Origin: Igneacidithiobacillus sp041146875 | GTDB taxonomy: Bacteria; Pseudomonadota; Gammaproteobacteria; Acidithiobacillales; Acidithiobacillaceae | DNA: 64,000 nt | Direction: 5' to 3' | Assembly: GCF_041146875.1 (NCBI RefSeq) | Contig: NZ_JBFRXP010000007.1 | Coordinates: 70,471-134,470, forward strand | In this document: positions 35,234 through 43,950 of the stretch, piece by piece | Position numbering within the stretch: position 1 is the stretch's first letter | Layout of the letters: each line of letters starts with the position of its first letter | Made by a program: the position numbers and the translations under genes | Notes under the pieces: model-generated | Databases searched by the model: none | The model's input: the letters and a program-made list of their open reading frames with translations, nothing else | What the model was told of the DNA's origin: nothing

Positions 35234-36409
35234 ATGATCAATGACATCACCGCTTTTCAGGGCTTCATGCGCGCATGCAAGGCCCCCGGTCAGGCCTGCA
35301 GTAGTGCGAGTCTGCAGGCCGTTTTTTCCCTCCCAGGTGATAAGCTCAGCTGGCGCTTTCCCGAAGATGTGCTGGCATATTTTCAGCCCATTTATTCGGT
35401 GTATCAGGAACGCATCGTTGCCGTTGAGGCGCTGGCGCGTGTCCGCGCCAGTAGTGGAGAGGTATTGCAGCCAATGCAGTTTCTCCCTTTTCTTACCTTG
35501 GACCAACGGCGCGAGCTCAGTCGGCAGATGCTCGTTGCTGGTATTGCACTGCTGGAAACATTGGATGCTGAGGGGATTTCCCTCGACCTCTCCTTCAATG
35601 TGGATCCAGATTTCATGGAGGATCAGGATTGCGTGCCCTGCTTCCTGGGGGTGCTTGGCAGCACTACCGTCTCGCCGCAACGGATTACGCTGGAGCTCCT
35701 GGAAAGTGGCGACTTTTTGCAAGGTGATATCGCTGTACTCCGTTTACAAGCCCTGCGCGATACGGGGGCACAAATTGCCCTGGATGATATTGGTAGCGCC
35801 TATTCTTCCCTCCTGCGCTTAAAAAATCTGCCCATTCAGAAAATAAAGCTGGATCAAGAGCTCGTTCGCGATCTGGATCGCGAGCCCAAAATCATGGCCT
35901 TTTTGCAAAGCATGAAGTTTCTTGCCGATGGATTGGGCGCCACTCTAATTGTCGAGGGCGTGGAGACACTGACGATCCTCGATGCGGTTGCTCAATTGCA
36001 TCAAGACCTTGTGCAAGGGTATGCAATTTCCCGCCCGATGCCGAGCGACGCATTTCTTGTTTTTGTTCGCGACTACGTGTGTCCTTTGGTAGGCTCCAAA
36101 CCTGGCTCCCTATTGGGAGCCTACGCCGCCCACGTACTTCGTCGTCCGCTGATGCACAGCCTGCAACATGATCACGATACTGTAGCCCTGACCAAATTTC
36201 TGGAAAACTGCCCCCTACTGGAATACCTCCGCAATCACCCGAGCCCGGTGAGTGCACCAGTCCTGGACGCCTATGCAGCATTATTGCGTGGCGCCCGTGA
36301 TCTTCCACACGTACCGCTGCATCAGCAGATCACCGAAGCGGAACTGCAACTGCAGGCCATACTCTACGACGCCATCCGTGCAGCGCGGCATGATGTGCTT
36401 GGGGGCTGA
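35234..36409 (+). CDS. EAL-domain c-di-GMP phosphodiesterase
   Basis: The 391-residue protein is a stand-alone EAL domain with a C-terminal tail. Residues of an active phosphodiesterase are present: EALAR near residue 63, the metal-binding Asn in LSFNV, TLELLES, DDIGSAYSS, KIKLDQELV, VEGVET and QGYAISRP. It has no GGDEF domain and no membrane segment. After the EAL domain (ending near residue 275) about 115 residues (LLGAYAAHVLRRPL, then ENCPLLEYLRNH) resemble the tails of the next two genes. Start at 35234 is preferred over 35168 because of the promoter position. Thirty-three bases separate it from the next c-di-GMP gene. Confidence 0.88.
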   Translation: MINDITAFQGFMRACKAPGQACSSASLQAVFSLPGDKLSWRFPEDVLAYFQPIYSVYQERIVAVEALARVRASSGEVLQPMQFLPFLTLDQRRELSRQMLVAGIALLETLDAEGISLDLSFNVDPDFMEDQDCVPCFLGVLGSTTVSPQRITLELLESGDFLQGDIAVLRLQALRDTGAQIALDDIGSAYSSLLRLKNLPIQKIKLDQELVRDLDREPKIMAFLQSMKFLADGLGATLIVEGVETLTILDAVAQLHQDLVQGYAISRPMPSDAFLVFVRDYVCPLVGSKPGSLLGAYAAHVLRRPLMHSLQHDHDTVALTKFLENCPLLEYLRNHPSPVSAPVLDAYAALLRGARDLPHVPLHQQITEAELQLQAILYDAIRAARHDVLGG

Positions 36410-36442
36410 TTCCGTTTCCTGCGGCTTGCGGGGATCTCGGCC

Positions 36443-39400
36443 TTGAAAAAGGATTTCGACCCAGCACTTCTCACAGAAATTCGCTTGCCAGTTTGGGAGA
36501 ATGCGAAGCCCATCGGACGACTTTGGTGGGTAAATATCTGGCTGTTTCTCGCTACGGTGCTCGCGAGCGTGCTGGGGGGCTTACTTTTTCGGGACGTGCT
36601 GCCGAGTCAATATTGGCCTATTTGGCCAGCGGAGGGAGTGGCGGCCTATGGCATCCTCGCTTGGGGGCCGCGGGTAATTCCGGGGCTGCTGCTCGCGCGC
36701 ATTTTCGTGAGCTTGGTCTTTCTTCACTTTCCCGTACCCATTGCCTTATGGGCAGACCTGGGAAGTATTTTTGCACCCTGGTTAGGACGGCGACTCCTCT
36801 ATCAAATGACCCCCGATTGGAGGGGTTTCGGCAGTGTTCGTCATACCCTGAGTTTTCTTTTGCTGTTTTGTCTGATCCCGGCTTTTATTAATGCCGCCTG
36901 GCTGATTGCTGGCACTAAGCTCCTGACACAGGTGGCCGGCCCGTCCATGCAGAATCTGTTTTTCTATTGGACCCTCGCGCAATTCGCCTCTTTCCTGAAT
37001 ATCGGCGTATTATTGCTCGTCTTGCTGCATGGGCATAACCAAGCGCCATTACGCTTGCCGCGCAGTTTTCTGCCCTTTGCTCTGCTGATGCTGGCCATCG
37101 TTGTTGCCCTCTTCTTCCAACATTTTTCTGCGGGCAGTTTGGCGGAGGCGAGTGTCGTTCTCTTGGTCTTGCCATTTATCTGGATGTTGTCCAAATATCC
37201 GGTGCAGCTGGTGTATCCGCTGGCTGCCCTGAGTTTCCTTCTTGCCCTGTTGGGAACCAGTCATGGATTTGGCCCTTACGAACACGATGAGTTGATGCTG
37301 CCGGAAACCCTGGCCCTGATTATTGGCATGGTTTTAGAGGTGATGGGCCTGCTTGCCGGGGCCATGATGGCAGAGCGCAGCTCTGCCAGTGTGGCGCTGG
37401 AACGATTGAATCAGGATCTGGAACAGCGGGTTTTCGCACATTCCCAGGATTTACGGCAGCGCAATCGCGAGCTACGTATCCGCGATGCGTTCCTACAATC
37501 GGTTACCGAGATTAACCGACTTTTTTCCGCACCGGCACAACAAGACTTGCCTCGTATTCTCGAGCAATTCTGCAGCATCTTGGTTTCGCGCATGCAGCTC
37601 GCTGCCGTATGGATTGGGCAGGTGAAGGAGGAGGAAAACCGCATTCATCTGGCGGCAGCGGCCGGTCCACTCACCTCCCCACTGGCCCGCGTGCAACTGC
37701 ATTGTTACGCCCGCGAGGGCCAGCCGCAGTCTCCCGCCGGCCGCGCGATCGAAACCCAGCGCACCATGCTTTTCTCGGCTGATGATCCACTCTTTGCACC
37801 GTGGTATGCCCTGATTCAGCAATATCGCATGGGAGGCAGCATCTACGCACCGTTCTCTTGGCCGGATGGAAGTCCCGGAGTATTGGCCCTTTACCGCTAT
37901 GCGGATGCAGCGTTTCCGGCGGAAATAAACGATTTGTTGGAACGCCTGAGCGCGGACCTGGCGGCCTTTTTACGTCAGCGTCAGGTAGCGCGTGAGCTGG
38001 AAGACATCCGAACGCTTCAGAAGACCATGTTAGTAAGTGGTGATATTACCTTGCGCGCTCGGGAAGCGCCCAAGATGCTCCAGGCCATTTGCGACGAGTT
38101 GATTCGAAGTAAACTCTTCAATGCCGCGTTTATTGTCCGTCCAGATGCCTCGGGAGTGTTCCAGGCGCTTGCCCTGGCCGGGCATAATGTGGACTGGATC
38201 ATGCGCCGGCGTTGGACCATTCACCCGGACGACGTACCTGATGGGCAGTCGCTCACCTCTCGTGCCTGGCGGGAGGGTAGTCACCTGGTTGTTCAGGACT
38301 ATTTGGAAGCGCTGGGTAGCGACGCTGCCTGGTTTGCTGATGCCCGGGACAACTGCTGGCACTCCGTTGCGACATTACCTGTTTATCACTTCGAAGAACG
38401 TTGGGCGATGTTGAATGTCATCAGCGATCGAGCCCATCTGTTCAACGAGGAGATCATAGAAGTGCTGCGCCGTGTGGCGTTGTTGCTTGGCCATGGTTTG
38501 GATGAAATTCATCTGAAAGAACAGTTGTCGGAGGAACGGCAGCGGCAAAGCCACCTGGCTCGCCATGACGCCCTTACCGGACTAGCGAATCGCCGGGGGC
38601 TGACGGAGTTTCTCCAGCCGACGATGACCCGCGCACGCCGCAATGACAGTTTACTCGCGCTAGCCGTCCTTGATCTGGATGATTTCAAACCGGTGAACGA
38701 TCAATATGGCCATGCGGCAGGGGATCTCTTGCTGCAAGAGGTAGCGAATCGCCTGCGCCTATCCCTGCGTCAGAGTGATCACTTGGCGCGCCTGGGCGGA
38801 GATGAATTTGTTCTTGTCTGGGACAACTTACAGAGCCGGGAACAAATCCATTCCATACTCGAGAAGATTGGCGATACCCTGGCCCAGCCATATTTTCTGT
38901 CCGACTTGCCGATGATCCGCATTCACTTGAGCGCAGGCATTACGTTTTATCCGCAGCCAGACGTGACTCCTGGAGATGCCGATTTACTTTTGCGCCAGGC
39001 CGACCACGCTCTCTACGAAGCCAAGGAAAACAAAGGTATACGTAATTCTTTCTGGTCATTTTTTGCGGATGAGGCGGCCAGCGAGCGACAGCGAATCCAA
39101 GCACTATTGCGTAGTGGACAGATGCTTTTGCAGTATCAACCCATTCTTGATCAGCTTCATGATCGCATTGTTGGCGTGGAGGCGTTGGCCCGTCTCGCTG
39201 GTGGCGAGAGAGCGATATCGCCGGGGGATTTTCTTCCCTTCCTCTCCCCGGAGGACCAGTGGGTTCTCACCGGTTTGGTTCTTGCTCAGGTCAGCGAGGA
39301 CTGGCAATCCTGGGAAAAACAGGGGGTCAAACTGTGGGTAGCGTTGAACATCCCCCCCAGTTTCCTGGCGAGTAACAGTAGTCTCGAAAGGCTTCAGCAG

Positions 39401-40204
39401 CTGCTTAGGAGCTGCACGGTCCCCGCCGAGCAGTTGATATTGGAAATTCTTGAGAGTGATGAATTGCTGTCACTTGATCTGAGTGCGCAGTCGATCCGCA
39501 AACTACAGGCTCTTGGGTATCGTGTTGGCCTCGATGACGTGGGAACGGGGTACGCGTCCCTTCTCTATTTGAAGGAGCTGCCCGTCGATGAGATCAAAAT
39601 CGACCAGGCCTTCGTGTTGCACCTTGGTGAACATCCGAATGATTTGCACTTTCTGCGCGCCTTGCTCGATCTCGGGCAATCACAAGGACTGCAGGTCATT
39701 GTCGAAGGGGTGGAAAACCAAGCCATTCACAACGTCTTGCGCTTGATGCAGGTGCCGCTGCTGCAAGGCTATGCTATTGCCCGCCCGATGTTTGCGGAGG
39801 CAGTGCCCGGTTGGTTGGACGGGCGATCGCGAGTGCAACAACGTAGTGACACCACGGGCTATGATTTACTCCAGCTCTATGCCGAGGTCGTCGATTATCA
39901 AAAAACCATATTTGCCCTGGTTAGCCTGAATCCCGATTGGTTTTTGCGCTTGGCGCCCTGGTCCGAGGAACAATGTCCCATTCACCGTCGTTTAAGCGGG
40001 TTTGATGTTGTTGGACTGGAAGAGGTTGTGCGTGCCCACGAGGAATATCATCAGCAACTCGAGCGAATCACGACGGCGCTGGAGCTGGGGCTGAGTGGCG
40101 AGATCCTCGCTTTGCAGCGCGCAGGGGAACGCGTATTGAGCAGCATTGACGGAATCATCCAGCGTCCGCACCTGCTGCAACCCGTTCGTCGTGCTCGGGC
40201 CTAG
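36443..40204 (+). CDS. MASE1-GAF-GAF-GGDEF-EAL c-di-GMP enzyme
   Basis: The 1253-residue inner-membrane protein starts with a multi-helix MASE1-like sensor (about residues 28-310), with SQYWPIWPAEGVAAYGIL typical of that domain. Two GAF domains follow (about 350-510 and 530-700), then GGDEF (about 700-870) and EAL (about 880-1120). The GGDEF site RLGGDEFVLV is intact, with FKPVNDQYGHAAGD and an I-site RQSD five residues upstream. The EAL site is complete (VEALARL, DDVGTGYAS, KIDQAF, EGVEN). It could both make and degrade c-di-GMP. A 130-residue tail with C-P-I-H and H-x3-H follows. The start is TTG at 36443; no ATG precedes the sensor domain. Eleven bases separate it from the next gene. Confidence 0.88.
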   Translation: MKKDFDPALLTEIRLPVWENAKPIGRLWWVNIWLFLATVLASVLGGLLFRDVLPSQYWPIWPAEGVAAYGILAWGPRVIPGLLLARIFVSLVFLHFPVPIALWADLGSIFAPWLGRRLLYQMTPDWRGFGSVRHTLSFLLLFCLIPAFINAAWLIAGTKLLTQVAGPSMQNLFFYWTLAQFASFLNIGVLLLVLLHGHNQAPLRLPRSFLPFALLMLAIVVALFFQHFSAGSLAEASVVLLVLPFIWMLSKYPVQLVYPLAALSFLLALLGTSHGFGPYEHDELMLPETLALIIGMVLEVMGLLAGAMMAERSSASVALERLNQDLEQRVFAHSQDLRQRNRELRIRDAFLQSVTEINRLFSAPAQQDLPRILEQFCSILVSRMQLAAVWIGQVKEEENRIHLAAAAGPLTSPLARVQLHCYAREGQPQSPAGRAIETQRTMLFSADDPLFAPWYALIQQYRMGGSIYAPFSWPDGSPGVLALYRYADAAFPAEINDLLERLSADLAAFLRQRQVARELEDIRTLQKTMLVSGDITLRAREAPKMLQAICDELIRSKLFNAAFIVRPDASGVFQALALAGHNVDWIMRRRWTIHPDDVPDGQSLTSRAWREGSHLVVQDYLEALGSDAAWFADARDNCWHSVATLPVYHFEERWAMLNVISDRAHLFNEEIIEVLRRVALLLGHGLDEIHLKEQLSEERQRQSHLARHDALTGLANRRGLTEFLQPTMTRARRNDSLLALAVLDLDDFKPVNDQYGHAAGDLLLQEVANRLRLSLRQSDHLARLGGDEFVLVWDNLQSREQIHSILEKIGDTLAQPYFLSDLPMIRIHLSAGITFYPQPDVTPGDADLLLRQADHALYEAKENKGIRNSFWSFFADEAASERQRIQALLRSGQMLLQYQPILDQLHDRIVGVEALARLAGGERAISPGDFLPFLSPEDQWVLTGLVLAQVSEDWQSWEKQGVKLWVALNIPPSFLASNSSLERLQQLLRSCTVPAEQLILEILESDELLSLDLSAQSIRKLQALGYRVGLDDVGTGYASLLYLKELPVDEIKIDQAFVLHLGEHPNDLHFLRALLDLGQSQGLQVIVEGVENQAIHNVLRLMQVPLLQGYAIARPMFAEAVPGWLDGRSRVQQRSDTTGYDLLQLYAEVVDYQKTIFALVSLNPDWFLRLAPWSEEQCPIHRRLSGFDVVGLEEVVRAHEEYHQQLERITTALELGLSGEILALQRAGERVLSSIDGIIQRPHLLQPVRRARA

Positions 40205-40215
40205 CATTCGCTGCC

Positions 40216-43200
40216 ATGTCACAACAGACTTTGCAATGGTTTGAACGACAGCGCGGCCGACTGCACTGGGCTATCGGTTTGTTTTTTGTGGGTATTGCTG
40301 CGGTTTTTTTCTTGTTTTCTGTTTGGCAGGCGCATACGGAAATCCAGCGCCAACATGGAAACCGCATCAACCTTAACACGCACCAGTTGAATAGCCTCGC
40401 ACGGCAAATTCGCCAGCGACTGGATGGAAATTTCCACGACCTTCTGTTTTTGCGTCAGATCCTTCATTTTCGTTTGGGACAGGCACCGTTTCCCGACCAA
40501 GCGAGTCGCGCTGCTCTGGAAAGTTTTCAGAATCATCATCAAGGCTCTCTCGCGATCAATATCCAGAATGCCGATGGCAGCACTATCGTCTGGTCTACTA
40601 ATAGCAAGCAGAGTTCGAAAACTATTATACCCAATTCTGCTTTTGTTACCGCCAGTAACCGGCGTGATTGGCTCGTAACCAACCCGATCTACGCCGCGCG
40701 CTACGAGAATTGGATCATTCCCATGCGCTTACCCCTCTACGATGCGCATGGGAAAGTCGTCGGTTTTCTCGGGCGACCTACGGCACTTCCGCAATTGAGC
40801 CGCTTTGTGCCACGAGCGGGGGTGTATATTTTTCTCGACCACGCCGGTCACCCTCTTGCCGAACTCGATGATCACGGGCAGTGGGGTCCACCAGATCTCC
40901 AAGCGTCATCGGTAATGGAGCATGTACGGGTAACGATTCCTGGTTATCCCTGGGATTTGGAGATGCGTTGGCAGCCAGCAAGTTGGCTCGATGCCCTTCC
41001 TCTGAGCGCCTGGCTGCAGATCAGCTTACCCTTTCTCGCGTTGGTATTATTGTTGTGGCTTTTATTTCGTGTGTCGATAAATACGGTCGATTTGCTACTG
41101 GGGTTACGGCAATTCCAGGCTGCCGCACTCGCCATTCACCATCGCTTGTTGCGGGTCAACAGCAGTTTTGCTCTCTACCCTGCGCTATGCGATGCGGTTA
41201 TTCAGGAGAGTAATATTCATAGCTGTTTTCTCTTGCAACGTGGCGATGAGGAGTCTGCCATAACCTTGCTTGCTGCCGCGAGTAACTGTGCGGAATTCGC
41301 CGCCTTACGCGAGCTCCCGCCACCCGCCGGAACTGATGAAGGTGCACCTCGGACCCTGGTTATGGAAGCGCTGCATCGGGGTAGTGTGCAACGTAGTGAC
41401 CGGATACAGGATTGCGTGATGATTGCACCGCTGAGGGCTGCCTTGGCCAGGGAAAATCTCTGTTGCGCCATTGCCCAGCCCATATTTCTTGCTGGTCGAG
41501 CGGAAGCCTGGGGGGTCTTGCTCTGCTTGCAACAAGCCCGGAGCCAGGCGAGCGATACCATCGAAAAATTCTTGCTACAGATTGCGGAAAATTTTGGCCT
41601 GGTCCTGAGTCTGTGGCAGCGCCGGGATGCGCTGAACCAAGCCCAAGGAATGCTGGATCTCTTGGCAGAGTTTGATCCTCTTACGGGCGCGGCCAACCGC
41701 TCGCGACTAGAAAAAGCCTTTTCGGATTTCCATTTGCGCATCGGGGAAGGCGGTGCTTCGGCCGCACTGGCCGTAGTCGATATTGATGACTTCCACCGCG
41801 TCAATGAGCGTCTCCAGCGTGAGGCAGGTGACCAATTGCTGTTCTTGATGCGGGAGCGGTTAGAGAGTGCTTTAGAGCCCGGTGATCTGGTGGCTCGTCT
41901 AGGTGGAGACGAGTTCATTCTGCTGGTTTCCTTTCCGGGCGATGCCCAAAGTCTGCGCCGCAAACTTGATGACGTGGAAGCCGCTCTCGGGATCGACTTT
42001 GCGTTACCTGCAGACGCTAGCCTGCATTTGGAGGCGAGTATTGGCGTGGCGACGCTTACCGGAAGCGGCGAACTCTTTCTCGATAGTCTCCTGCGCCAGG
42101 CGCAACAGGCGCTGAGCTTGGCGAAGGCGCACAAAGCTGACCGCTTGCACAGTTGGGCGATTGCGGGAGAGGAGTTGGAAACCAAACCACGTACCCTCGC
42201 CCAACGCCTGCTGGCAGAAAATGCCTTGGAAGTCTGGTATCAGCCAATTGTCGATGGTTTGGATGGCCGGGTTCTTGGAGTAGAGGCCTTGGCCCGTCTT
42301 CGCGATGAGGATGGTCGCATCATCTCTCCAGCAGAATTCCTTCCGTATCTCAAATTAGAAGAAATTCAAAATCTGAGCTGGCAACTGCTGGCGCGTGCCC
42401 TGGAGGACATCAGTGCGCTGGAGCAGGACGGCTGGCCCTTGTGGTTCTCTTTCAATGTTCCGGCTGAGTCCTTTACCCGGTTCTGCTTGCCTTGTCTGCG
42501 GGGGGTTCTTGCCGGGAGCCCCGTGTCGCCGGAACGCATCACCATGGAGATCCTCGAGGGTAGCGATTTTCTTGATCAGCCGAGCGCCGCAGAGGTGATG
42601 CGCGAAATTCGTGCCATGGGTATCCATCTTGCGCTCGATGACGTGGGTACCGCGTATGCTTCACTACAACGCCTGCGTGATCTGCCCATTGACAAGATCA
42701 AGATTGATCAACATTTTGTCCGTGCCTTGCCGGAGCATCCCGAAGATTTGCACTTTATCCGGATTCTGCAGGATCTGGCCGAAGAAATTGGCTTGGGCTT
42801 GGTGGTGGAAGGTGTAGAAAGTGCTGAAATTCTCGACGTTCTCCTCACCCTTGGGATCCCTCAATTGCAGGGCTACGCCGTAAGTAGACCGGTGCCTTTG
42901 AAAGGTCTGCGCCGTTTCCTCGAGCTGCCTCTGCGCTTGGATGGTCCAAGACCGGCAACGCTGCTTGGCTTATATGCGGGTATCCTTAGCATCCATGCGG
43001 TGATCAAGAAAACATTGCAACCCATCGGGCGGCAGCTGTTCATCCTGGAGAGCGCCCTGCGTCGTGATGGCCCCTACGATCATGCCTTGTCTCGTTTAGG
43101 CTACACACCAGGCCACCCCTTGCACCTCGCTTACCGTCGTTACCAGTCGATGCTGTCCCGCGCCCTGGCGGGAGCTGTGGAATCCGCCCGTAATCGTTAT

Positions 43201-43302
43201 TGGCAGGATGTTGAGGTGGCGCTGCGTGATCTCCAAAAGCAAATCCTTGCCGAGCGCCAGCGGGAGATTTCAGGCAATGAAGAAGGGCGTGAGCGCCAAT
43301 GA
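40216..43302 (+). CDS. Membrane sensor-GAF-GGDEF-EAL c-di-GMP enzyme with altered GGDEF
   Basis: The 1028-residue protein has a first membrane helix (about 18-38), a roughly 225-residue periplasmic Cache-like sensor, a second helix (about 268-290), a GAF-like region (310-470), GGDEF (485-640) and EAL (660-905). The RLGGDEFILL loop is intact, but the upstream substrate helix reads FHRVNERLQREAGDQLL where FKxxND...GHxxGD is expected, and the I-site RxxD is EPGD, so cyclase activity and product inhibition are doubtful. EAL residues are complete (VEALARL, FNVPAES, MEILEGS, DDVGTAYAS, KIKIDQ, VEGVES). It is most likely a phosphodiesterase. A 120-residue tail beginning LLGLYAGILSIHAVIKK is shared with the two upstream genes. 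Confidence 0.87.
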   Translation: MSQQTLQWFERQRGRLHWAIGLFFVGIAAVFFLFSVWQAHTEIQRQHGNRINLNTHQLNSLARQIRQRLDGNFHDLLFLRQILHFRLGQAPFPDQASRAALESFQNHHQGSLAINIQNADGSTIVWSTNSKQSSKTIIPNSAFVTASNRRDWLVTNPIYAARYENWIIPMRLPLYDAHGKVVGFLGRPTALPQLSRFVPRAGVYIFLDHAGHPLAELDDHGQWGPPDLQASSVMEHVRVTIPGYPWDLEMRWQPASWLDALPLSAWLQISLPFLALVLLLWLLFRVSINTVDLLLGLRQFQAAALAIHHRLLRVNSSFALYPALCDAVIQESNIHSCFLLQRGDEESAITLLAAASNCAEFAALRELPPPAGTDEGAPRTLVMEALHRGSVQRSDRIQDCVMIAPLRAALARENLCCAIAQPIFLAGRAEAWGVLLCLQQARSQASDTIEKFLLQIAENFGLVLSLWQRRDALNQAQGMLDLLAEFDPLTGAANRSRLEKAFSDFHLRIGEGGASAALAVVDIDDFHRVNERLQREAGDQLLFLMRERLESALEPGDLVARLGGDEFILLVSFPGDAQSLRRKLDDVEAALGIDFALPADASLHLEASIGVATLTGSGELFLDSLLRQAQQALSLAKAHKADRLHSWAIAGEELETKPRTLAQRLLAENALEVWYQPIVDGLDGRVLGVEALARLRDEDGRIISPAEFLPYLKLEEIQNLSWQLLARALEDISALEQDGWPLWFSFNVPAESFTRFCLPCLRGVLAGSPVSPERITMEILEGSDFLDQPSAAEVMREIRAMGIHLALDDVGTAYASLQRLRDLPIDKIKIDQHFVRALPEHPEDLHFIRILQDLAEEIGLGLVVEGVESAEILDVLLTLGIPQLQGYAVSRPVPLKGLRRFLELPLRLDGPRPATLLGLYAGILSIHAVIKKTLQPIGRQLFILESALRRDGPYDHALSRLGYTPGHPLHLAYRRYQSMLSRALAGAVESARNRYWQDVEVALRDLQKQILAERQREISGNEEGRERQ

Positions 43303-43435
43303 AGGGTGTAGACTTTTGGCGACAGGTACTGTCGGAAATAAGAGCGTACTTCATTGATATTGCAATACCTTGGTAATTGGCACACAGTTTGCTTGTATGG
43401 CATCTTCGATGCAATACGGAAGCGGAGGGCTCGAG

Positions 43436-43780
43436 ATGAATTTCCCTGGCAGAATTGCGCTTGGCACAGTAATTGGTGGTGCTCTAAGCCTTTCATTACT
43501 TGGCTATAGTATGTCAGTAAGGGCTGACGACTTAAATCTTGGCGTTGCCGTCCCTGGATTGAGTCTATTCCTGGGTAATACGCCCCGTTACTATGTTGCC
43601 CCACCGGTAGTCTATGTGCCACGCCGCCGAGTCTATTACATTCCTCCGCCACCCCCGCGCGTTGTCTACTACCAGCCAGCTCCGCGCTGGCATCCTGGCC
43701 CACCGCCCTGGGCTGGGCGCTGGCATCATGGGCGGGATCGCGACTGGGATGATGGCTGGCACCGGGATTGGCATCACTGA
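43436..43780 (+). CDS. Exported His/Pro/Tyr/Trp-rich protein
   Basis: The 114-residue product has a signal peptide (MNFPGRIALGTVIGGALSLS, cleavage probably after VRA near residue 30). The mature part is LNLGVAVPGLSLFLG followed by a low-complexity tail of Pro, Tyr, Arg, Trp, Asp and His ending in WHRDWHH. Similar exported tails occur in metal-binding or envelope-associated proteins of unknown role. GGAGGGCTCGAG before the ATG at 43436 is a strong ribosome site. No family function can be assigned. Confidence 0.72.
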   Translation: MNFPGRIALGTVIGGALSLSLLGYSMSVRADDLNLGVAVPGLSLFLGNTPRYYVAPPVVYVPRRRVYYIPPPPPRVVYYQPAPRWHPGPPPWAGRWHHGRDRDWDDGWHRDWHH

Positions 43781-43867
43781 GAATCTGCAGGAGGCAAAGG
43801 AAGACATTGAGCGTGAGCGCTGCCTTACCGCGTATCAAGCACAGTCTGAAGGGTAACTAGGAGCCGC

Positions 43868-43881
43868 AGCGCCTAGGCGCT
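43868..43881. repeat. 14-base perfect palindrome upstream of pdhA
   Basis: AGCGCCTAGGCGCT is its own reverse complement and is followed by TTGCTT. It lies four bases upstream of the candidate pdhA -35 element. It could end the preceding transcript or be an operator. Confidence 0.5.
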
Positions 43882-43885
43882 TTGC

Positions 43886-43915
43886 TTGACGTTGATCAGA
43901 ACCCTTTGCGATCAT
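43886..43915 (+). promoter_or_regulatory. Candidate pdhA promoter
   Basis: TTGACG (43886-43891) and GATCAT (43910-43915), 18 bp apart. The start point would lie near 43922, about 29 bases before pdhA. Confidence 0.35.
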
Positions 43916-43950
43916 GTTGGAAATCATTCCACCAAGGATCCAGGGGGATT

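Noticed and set aside
43614..43856. 80-codon frame overlapping the His/Trp-rich exported protein
   Set aside because: It uses the other frame of a low-complexity sequence and has no own ribosome site. The helical-looking end (ENLQEAKEDIERER) was considered as a frameshifted continuation, but no evidence supports it.
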